Below, piece by piece: positions 6,964 through 11,063 of a DNA stretch of 11,063 nt (its first letter is position 1; each line of letters begins with the position of its first letter). Origin of the DNA: DASPTH01 sp046727575 (GTDB lineage: Bacteria; Actinomycetota; Acidimicrobiia; IMCC26256; DASPTH01); NCBI GenBank assembly GCA_046727575.1, contig JBKPCV010000070.1, forward strand, positions 1 to 11,063, in the 5' to 3' direction. Made by a program: the position numbers and the translations under genes. Under the pieces are notes generated by a model, which worked only from the letters and a program-made list of their open reading frames with translations, did no database searches and had not been told where the DNA came from.

Positions 6964-7280
6964 GCTGAGTCCTCCAACTCTGCCTTGAGGTCGACGAGCG
7001 CCGACACCTGGCGCTCCGTGTACTTGTCGATCCAGCGGTCGTGGATCAACCGGATCGGCACGGGGTTCAGGAAGTGCAACTTCTCCCGACCGGACCGGCG
7101 CGCGACGACGAGCCCCGCGTCTTCGAGCAGGCGCAGGTGCTTCATGACGCCGAAGCGCGTCATCTCCAGCTCCGACTCGAGCTCGGTGAGCGTGCGGCCG
7201 TCACGCTCGAAGAGCCGGTCGAGCAGGAAGCGACGCGTCGGGTCCGCGAGCGCCTTGAACACGCGGTCGTCGTGCGTCAC
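6960..7280 (-). CDS. ArsR-family transcriptional regulator, probably leaderless
   Basis: The product is 106 residues from GTG 7280. It has the winged-helix layout of ArsR-type regulators: FKALADPTRRFLLDRL (8-23), a first HTH helix TLTELESELEM (30-40), recognition helix around TRFGVMKHLRLLEDAGL (41-57), then a wing VVARRSGREKLHFLNPVPI. The metal-binding ELCVCDL motif of ArsR/SmtB metal sensors is absent, so it probably does not sense metals. The same frame extends to an ATG at 7310, but that codon lies inside the spacer between the -35 and -10 boxes, so it cannot be transcribed from this promoter. GTG 7280 lies 8 nt after the -10 box, suggesting the mRNA begins at or next to the start codon without a leader. 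The gene ends with an ATGA overlap into the SRPBCC gene. It is probably autorepressed through the palindrome at 7293-7312. Confidence 0.9.
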   Translation of the reverse strand: MTHDDRVFKALADPTRRFLLDRLFERDGRTLTELESELEMTRFGVMKHLRLLEDAGLVVARRSGREKLHFLNPVPIRLIHDRWIDKYTERQVSALVDLKAELEDSA

Positions 7281-7287
7281 GCCCTCC

Positions 7288-7317
7288 ACGATAGGTGACC
7301 AAATGGTCACCTGTCAA
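7288..7317 (-). promoter_or_regulatory. Promoter of the ArsR-SRPBCC operon
   Basis: On the minus strand a consensus -35 TTGACA (7317-7312) is followed, after an 18-nt spacer, by a -10 TATCGT (7293-7288). Transcription should begin 6-8 nt later, at about 7281-7280, which coincides with the GTG of the regulator. The spacer is almost entirely the palindromic operator. Confidence 0.75.
7293..7312. promoter_or_regulatory. Palindromic operator for the ArsR-type regulator
   Basis: AGGTGACCA, AA, TGGTCACCT: two perfect 9-bp arms around a 2-nt centre. It fills the spacer between -35 and -10, overlapping both by one base, so a bound dimer would block RNA polymerase. Position and symmetry fit autorepression. 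It also faces the plus-strand gene at 7395, whose transcription it might influence. Confidence 0.8.
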
Positions 7318-7394
7318 GCCTGGCTCCGCGGGCGCAGCAGGGTTCTCGCCGGACGTGCTACGCATCGAGAGTCGAGCGGACCTGGGAGGACCAC

Positions 7395-8672
7395 ATGGTC
7401 GAGATCGAGTCGGCGTGGGGGAAGTACCCGGACTACGAGATCAACCTCGTGCCGTGTGGGGCGACGGCACGCGTCTGGCACGGCGACACGCTCCTCGCGG
7501 AGAGCGACCGGTGCCTGCGAGTCGAGGAGACGCGACATGTCGACCGCCTCTACTTCCCGATCGACGACGTCCACTGGGAGCACTTCGCACCCACCGAGCA
7601 CCACTCGATCTGTCCGTTCAAGGGTCAGGCCGACTACTGGACGCTGACCGCGGCCGACCCGCCCGAGGAGAACATCGCCTGGAGCTATCGCACACCATTC
7701 GAAGAGGTCGGCGGCATCGCGGGCTACGTCGCGTTCTACCAGGAGCGTCTGCGCATCGAGGTCGAGGAACGCTGGCCCGACGACGACGTTGGACACACGA
7801 ACCGTTTCCCTGCGTGGGGTGACGCTTCGGACCTCCTGCACCTGATCGACGTGCAACCGGTCGGACCCAACCGCTACGCGGGCGCGCCGTACCGCGACAC
7901 CACTCGCAACGTCGTCGAGGGCGGTCAGATGCTCGCGCAGGCAGTAGTCGCGGCATCGAAGACGTTGCCCGACCAGCGCGTGACCTCGGCGTACATGATC
8001 TTCTCGAAGGCGGCAGCCTTCGACGCGCCGCTCGACCTCGAGGTCGACGTGCTCCGCGGCGGGCGCACGTTCTCGACGGTCGAGGTACGCGTCGGTCAGC
8101 ACGACCAGCTGCGCAGCGCGGGCTTGCTGCTTCTCGACAGCGGCGCGCCCGACGTGTTCCGTGGCGCCGTGGAGATGCCCGACGTCGGCGGTCCGGACGA
8201 CGCGGTGCCGCTCGACATGGCCGTCACCGGTCGCGACCTGCGGATCGTCGACGCGGCCTATTCGCCCGATCCCGATCTCGTCGGCCCGCCGGAGATCCAT
8301 GCCTGGGTGCGGTTCCGTGACGCGCCCAAAGAGCCGTACCTGCACGCCGCGCTGATGGCGCAGCCGACGACGCACTGGACGATCGCCGCCGCCATGCGAC
8401 CCCACGCGGGTTTCGGCGAAGCCGACGCCCACGTGACGCTGTCCACCGGGATCATGTCGATCGCCATCGCGTACCACGACGACGTCGACGTCACCGAGTG
8501 GCTGCTGTACGCCAACCCTGCCGTCTACGCGGGGCGCGGCCTCGCGCAGGGCGAAGGGCACGTGTTCACGCAGGACGGTCGTCTGGTGGCGTCGTATTCC
8601 GTGCAGGCGATGATCCGCGGCTTTGCCCGCGACCCGGCGGGGCTCGGACTCGACGCGACCAACGCGATGTGA
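7395..8672 (+). CDS. DUF427 domain fused to TesB-like acyl-CoA thioesterase domain
   Basis: This 425-residue protein joins two domains. Residues about 22-125 are a DUF427 domain, recognised by ARVWHGDTLLAES, EHHSICPFKGQADYW (69-82) and ENIAWSYRTPFEEVGGIAGYVAFY (from 92). Residues about 147-420 are a double-hotdog TesB-type thioesterase: VFRGAVEM-type linker in the middle, then EWLLYANPAVYAGRGLAQGEGHVFTQDGRLVASYSVQAMIR, the family's most conserved stretch. TesB enzymes hydrolyse acyl-CoA to free acid and CoA. By eye the residues matching the E. coli TesB triad (Asp204, Thr228, Gln278) are not clearly kept; the region around Asp204 reads LMAQPTTHW, and the late Gln is shifted by one. Activity is therefore uncertain. 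ATG 7395 has GGGAGG (7384-7389) 5 nt upstream. It is the first gene of a tight plus-strand run, with the NTF2-like gene 7 nt downstream. Confidence 0.85.
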   Translation: MVEIESAWGKYPDYEINLVPCGATARVWHGDTLLAESDRCLRVEETRHVDRLYFPIDDVHWEHFAPTEHHSICPFKGQADYWTLTAADPPEENIAWSYRTPFEEVGGIAGYVAFYQERLRIEVEERWPDDDVGHTNRFPAWGDASDLLHLIDVQPVGPNRYAGAPYRDTTRNVVEGGQMLAQAVVAASKTLPDQRVTSAYMIFSKAAAFDAPLDLEVDVLRGGRTFSTVEVRVGQHDQLRSAGLLLLDSGAPDVFRGAVEMPDVGGPDDAVPLDMAVTGRDLRIVDAAYSPDPDLVGPPEIHAWVRFRDAPKEPYLHAALMAQPTTHWTIAAAMRPHAGFGEADAHVTLSTGIMSIAIAYHDDVDVTEWLLYANPAVYAGRGLAQGEGHVFTQDGRLVASYSVQAMIRGFARDPAGLGLDATNAM

Positions 8673-8679
8673 CGCGCAC

Positions 8680-9039
8680 ATGACCGACGGTGTGATCGAG
8701 CGTTACCTGCGCACGATGGTCGAACACGACTGGGCTGCGTTCAGGGCGTGCCTCGCCGACGAGTTCACGCGCGTCGGGCCCTACGGGGACACCTACTCGT
8801 CGAAGGACGACTACGTCGCGTTCCTCTCGGACCTCATGCCGCGCCTGCCCGGCTACGAGATGGAGGTCGGCCGCGTGACGTACACGGGCAACGTCGGCTT
8901 CGCCGAGCTGACGGAGACCGTGGAGCGCGATGGCGCCCCGCGCCGCACCCCGGAGTGCCTGACGTTCGAGCTCGCCGACGACGGTCGCATCAGTCGTGTC
9001 GAAGTGTTCATCCAGAGGTGGGACGAACGTCCGACCTGA
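8680..9039 (+). CDS. NTF2-like/SnoaL-like family protein
   Basis: The product is 119 residues from ATG 8680, the usual size for a single NTF2-like cone-shaped domain. VIERYLRTMVEHDWAAFRACLADEFTRVGPYGD (5-37) is the typical opening: a long helix, a second helix and the first strand. YSSKDDYVAFLSDLMPRLPGYEMEVGRVTYTGN follows, and the sheet closes with TPECLTFELADDGRISRVEVFIQRW. Members include SnoaL polyketide cyclases, ketosteroid isomerases and many non-enzymatic ligand binders; no ketosteroid-isomerase Asp/Tyr set can be assigned by eye. The frame is open upstream to 8623 within the preceding gene, but ATG 8680, 7 nt after that gene's stop, gives a start at the domain edge. It is part of the run of five genes, so a role on the same CoA-linked or cyclic substrate is likely. 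Confidence 0.85.
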   Translation: MTDGVIERYLRTMVEHDWAAFRACLADEFTRVGPYGDTYSSKDDYVAFLSDLMPRLPGYEMEVGRVTYTGNVGFAELTETVERDGAPRRTPECLTFELADDGRISRVEVFIQRWDERPT

Positions 9040-9046
9040 CTGCGTC

Positions 9047-9052
9047 GGAGGT
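9047..9052 (+). promoter_or_regulatory. Ribosome-binding site deciding a TTG start
   Basis: GGAGGT at 9047-9052 lies 6 nt before TTG 9059-9061. It is the best Shine-Dalgarno match in the neighbourhood and places the start of the DUF35 gene at the rare TTG. The upstream ATG at 8996 lies inside the preceding gene and would add a tail unlike the family. Confidence 0.7.
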
Positions 9053-9058
9053 GCACAG

Positions 9059-9502
9059 TTGGCGCGAGTACCGATTGAAGACGGCTTCTTCGTGACACCC
9101 GATGACCGCGCGGAGCTGCCGCGGCTCCTCGGCAGCCGCTGCACCGTCTGCGGCGAGGTGTTCTACCCGAGGCGGCTGGTGTGCGCCCGCTGCCTCGCCG
9201 AGGGGTGCGACGACGTCGAGTTGTCGACCCGAGGCCGGCTGTGGACCTGGACGTACTGCCACGTGCCGCTCTTCGGGAAGAAGGACACCGACGTGCCCGG
9301 GTACGGCGTCGGGCAGGTCGACCTGCCGGAGGGGCCGCGGGTCCAGTCGATCCTGTTCGGCGGGCCGGGCGATTTCGAGATCGGCATGGAGCTCGAGATC
9401 GACCTCGAGACGCTGCGCGAGAACGCCGACGGCGACGAGGTCGTGATCTACCGCTTCCGGCCGGTCGCGCGCGCTGCGGGGCGCGCCGACGAGGACGCGT
9501 GA
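9059..9502 (+). CDS. DUF35 zinc-ribbon/OB-fold protein, acyl-CoA-associated
   Basis: The 147-residue product has the standard DUF35 layout. A rubredoxin-like zinc ribbon, CTVC (28-31) and CARC (42-45), is followed by an OB-fold (about 55-140) with GRLWTWTYCHVPLFGKKDTDVPGYGVGQVDLPEGPRVQS. The four cysteines are all present, so zinc binding is expected. DUF35 proteins pair with thiolase-like or MaoC-like enzymes; in mycobacterial steroid side-chain breakdown the DUF35 part of ChsH2 binds the aldolase Ltp2. Here the thiolase-like gene begins inside the stop codon of this gene (TGATG), which strongly suggests that the two proteins form a complex. The start is the TTG at 9059, supported by GGAGGT. 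The gap from the NTF2-like gene is 19 nt. Confidence 0.88.
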   Translation: MARVPIEDGFFVTPDDRAELPRLLGSRCTVCGEVFYPRRLVCARCLAEGCDDVELSTRGRLWTWTYCHVPLFGKKDTDVPGYGVGQVDLPEGPRVQSILFGGPGDFEIGMELEIDLETLRENADGDEVVIYRFRPVARAAGRADEDA

Positions 9503-10668
9503 TGCGCCGCGGGCTGCGCTTCGAGGGCGTCGCGGTGGCGGGGATCGGCATGGTTCGGTTCGGCGTGCTTCGGGAACGGCCCGTTCTGCACCTCGCTCGG
9601 GACGCGGGGTTGCTCGCGTTGCACGACGCGGGGATGACGCTCGCCGACGTCGACGAAGCGTTCGTGGGCTACATCCAGCTCGCGTCCATGCTCGGGATCA
9701 AGGCGATGAAGGAGCTCGGCCTCACGGGCCTGCCGGTCACGCACATCGAGAACGCATCGGCGACGGGTCTCGTGGCCTACCGCGAAGCCGCGTGGGCAGT
9801 GTCGTCGGGACGGGCGGACGTCGCGATGGCGCTGGGCTTCGACAAGTTCACCGACATGGCAGGCGGTGGCGGCCGGGGCGGCGGACGCGACCAGATCGAC
9901 GCGCCGATCCTCCCGGCGTCGTACTTCGCCTTGTGGGCGCAGCGTCGCATGCACGAGCGCCGGACGAAGCCCGAGCACTTCGCGATGATCGCCGCCAAGA
10001 ACTGGAACTACGGCGCCGCCTGCCCGTTCGCGCACCGGCGTCCGGGCCACGCCGTCACCCCCGAGGAAGTGCTGGCGGCCCGCATGGTGGCCGAGCCGCT
10101 GACCACGATGATGTGCTGCCCGGCTGACGACGGTGCTGCGTGCGTGATCCTCGCGCGCGAGGACCTGGTGCGGGCTCGCCAGCCGGGCCGCGCGGTGGTG
10201 CGCCCGCTGGCGTCGGCGCTGCAGTCGGAGACCTACGCGCGCGGCCACACGTTCGTGGGCCCGGTGGTCGGTCCGTCGACGATGACGCACGACACCGCAC
10301 GGGAGTGCTACGAAGCCGCCGGCGTGGGGCCGGAGGACGTGAGCCTCGCGTTCTGTCATGACGCGTTCGTGAACGAAGAGCTCGAGTACTACGAGCTCCT
10401 GGGCTTTGCCGCGGAGGGCGAAGCCGAGAAGCTTGTCGAGGAGGGGGAGACCGGCCCCGGCGGCCGGATTCCGTTCAACACCGACGGCGGGCTCATCGCC
10501 CGCGGGCATCCTGGCGGGCCGACCGGTCTCGCGCAGGTGCACGAGTCGGTCCTGCAGCTCCGCGGCGAAGCGCGGGACCGCCAGGTCGACGGTGCGCGCC
10601 TCGCGCTCGCCCACCTGGTGGGCGGCGGGAGCGTGTGCACTGTGAACCTCCTCGAGCTGGCGAACTGA
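9502..10668 (+). CDS. Thiolase-like lipid-transfer protein (Ltp2/SCP-x type), nucleophilic Cys replaced by Ser
   Basis: This 388-residue protein is of the SCP-x/lipid-transfer thiolase branch. Family signs are HIENASATG (81-89), DDGAACVIL (209-217), HDAFVNEELEYYELLGF (286-302), GGRIPFNTDGGLIARGHPGGPTG (320-342) and HLVGGG (371-376). In degradative thiolases the residue within ENAxATG is the acyl-accepting Cys; here it is Ser86. The second active-site Cys near the C-terminal GGG is also absent, while His336 of the GHP motif and His286 remain. Such enzymes include the retro-aldolase Ltp2, which splits off propionyl-CoA from a steroid side chain and needs a DUF35 partner. The gene directly upstream encodes one, overlapping by 1 nt (TGATG). 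A classical thiolase reaction is therefore unlikely; an aldolase-type C-C cleavage is the best inference. A Gly-rich loop (121-128) is unusual. GTG 9499 is an alternative start one codon earlier. Confidence 0.88.
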   Translation: MRRGLRFEGVAVAGIGMVRFGVLRERPVLHLARDAGLLALHDAGMTLADVDEAFVGYIQLASMLGIKAMKELGLTGLPVTHIENASATGLVAYREAAWAVSSGRADVAMALGFDKFTDMAGGGGRGGGRDQIDAPILPASYFALWAQRRMHERRTKPEHFAMIAAKNWNYGAACPFAHRRPGHAVTPEEVLAARMVAEPLTTMMCCPADDGAACVILAREDLVRARQPGRAVVRPLASALQSETYARGHTFVGPVVGPSTMTHDTARECYEAAGVGPEDVSLAFCHDAFVNEELEYYELLGFAAEGEAEKLVEEGETGPGGRIPFNTDGGLIARGHPGGPTGLAQVHESVLQLRGEARDRQVDGARLALAHLVGGGSVCTVNLLELAN

Positions 10669-10692
10669 CCGTCGAGCGAGAAAGGCAGTCAC

Positions 10693-11063
10693 ATGGCGAC
10701 CACCGAAGAGCTCCGCGCCGCCGGCCGGGAGATCCAGGGCCAGCTGTGGCCCGCGACGCGAACGAGCGCAGGGGGGCAGTTCCCTGCGGCGCAGCTCGCG
10801 CCCGACTTCTTCGACTACGTCCAGCAGACGGCGTTCGGGATGATCTGGTCGCGCCGGGGGCTCCGGGTGCGCGACCGCTCGATGATCACGGTCGCCATGC
10901 TCGCGGCCCTCGGCCACCACGAGGAGCTGCGGGCGCACCTCGCGGGCGCTCGCAACGTCGGTCTCTCCGGTGAGGAACTGGTCGAGGTCCTCATGCAGGT
11001 CGCGGTGTACGCGGGCGTCCCTGCTGCCGTCGCCGCACTCCGGGTGGCCGCCGACGTACTCGG
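10693..11063 (+). CDS. Carboxymuconolactone decarboxylase (CMD) family protein, C-terminus cut by window
   Basis: The first 123 codons of an all-helical CMD-domain protein are present; the 3' end lies outside the window. RVRDRSMITVAMLAALGHHEELRAHLAGARNVGLSGEELVEVLMQVAVYAGVPAAVAALRVAADVLG is the signature of gamma-carboxymuconolactone decarboxylase relatives (compare RDRSLIT, ELRAHL, LLQVAVYAGFPAA). The AhpD-type CxxC redox motif is not seen in the part visible, so it belongs with the decarboxylase/lactone-type branch rather than the peroxidase-reductase branch. The usual length is about 120-200 residues, so little is missing. Start ATG 10693 has AAAGG (10681-10685) 7 nt upstream. It lies 24 nt after the thiolase-like gene and is probably in the same transcript, where it may act on a ring-cleavage or lactone intermediate; that is inference. 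Confidence 0.88.
   Translation, partial: MATTEELRAAGREIQGQLWPATRTSAGGQFPAAQLAPDFFDYVQQTAFGMIWSRRGLRVRDRSMITVAMLAALGHHEELRAHLAGARNVGLSGEELVEVLMQVAVYAGVPAAVAALRVAADVL

Noticed and set aside
7281..7310. N-terminal extension of the ArsR-type regulator to ATG 7310
   Set aside because: The ATG lies in the promoter spacer and inside the operator, so it would not be on an mRNA made from this promoter. The ArsR homology begins after GTG 7280.
7314..8681. 455-codon open frame on the minus strand opposite the DUF427-TesB gene
   Set aside because: It is another antisense shadow of biased composition; the sense protein matches two known families.
9448..10938. 496-codon open frame on the minus strand opposite the thiolase-like gene
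   Set aside because: It is an Arg/His/Ala-rich shadow without domains; the plus strand carries unmistakable thiolase-family motifs.

Overview
The window is gene-dense, very GC-rich DNA with many GTG/TTG starts, 1-4 nt gene overlaps and one apparently leaderless transcript. This style, together with the gene families present (an ArsR/SRPBCC pair, a DUF35 plus SCP-x-type thiolase-like pair, a DUF427-TesB fusion), suggests a chromosomal segment of an actinobacterium, possibly an uncultured Acidimicrobiia-like lineage. The taxonomic guess is an inference from style only. I see no tRNA, rRNA, CRISPR array, transposase or phage gene. No stretch longer than about 110 bases lacks a gene.

Region 1 (1-1084, minus strand): the first 361 codons of an unrecognised protein that runs off the left edge. 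A 106-bp divergent intergenic region (1085-1190) separates it from region 2.

Region 2 (1191-6406): a possible isoprenoid/lipid modification locus built as two convergent arms. The plus-strand arm has a condensation/PapA-type acyltransferase-like protein (1191-2519) and a large carotenoid-desaturase/HpnE-like FAD oxidoreductase (2558-4717). The minus-strand arm has a helical plus beta-rich hypothetical protein (6406-5729) translationally coupled by a GTGA overlap to a polyprenyl diphosphate synthase with intact DDxxD motifs (5732-4695). The last genes of the two arms overlap tail to tail by 23 bp. A plausible but unproven reading is that a prenyl diphosphate-derived product is desaturated or oxidised and then acylated.

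Region 3 (6407-7312): a strong imperfect hairpin (6409-6455), then a minus-strand ArsR-type regulator with an SRPBCC/AHSA1 protein in a 4-nt overlapping pair. A near-perfect 20-bp palindrome lies between a consensus -35 and a -10, so the pair is probably autoregulated. The promoter geometry puts the regulator's start at GTG 7280, without a leader, rather than at the upstream ATG.

Region 4 (7395-11063, plus strand): a tight run of five genes: DUF427-TesB fusion, NTF2-like protein, DUF35 zinc-ribbon/OB protein, SCP-x/Ltp-type thiolase-like protein in which Ser replaces the nucleophilic Cys, and a carboxymuconolactone-decarboxylase-family protein cut by the right edge. The DUF35/thiolase-like pair resembles the Ltp2-ChsH2 retro-aldolase complex of steroid side-chain catabolism, so a role in breaking down a CoA-linked branched or cyclic substrate is the best inference. 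Nothing here is proven to be a new system. The most noteworthy points are the Cys-less thiolase with its DUF35 partner, the palindromic operator with a leaderless start, the hairpin at a gene start, and the convergent isoprenoid-type locus.
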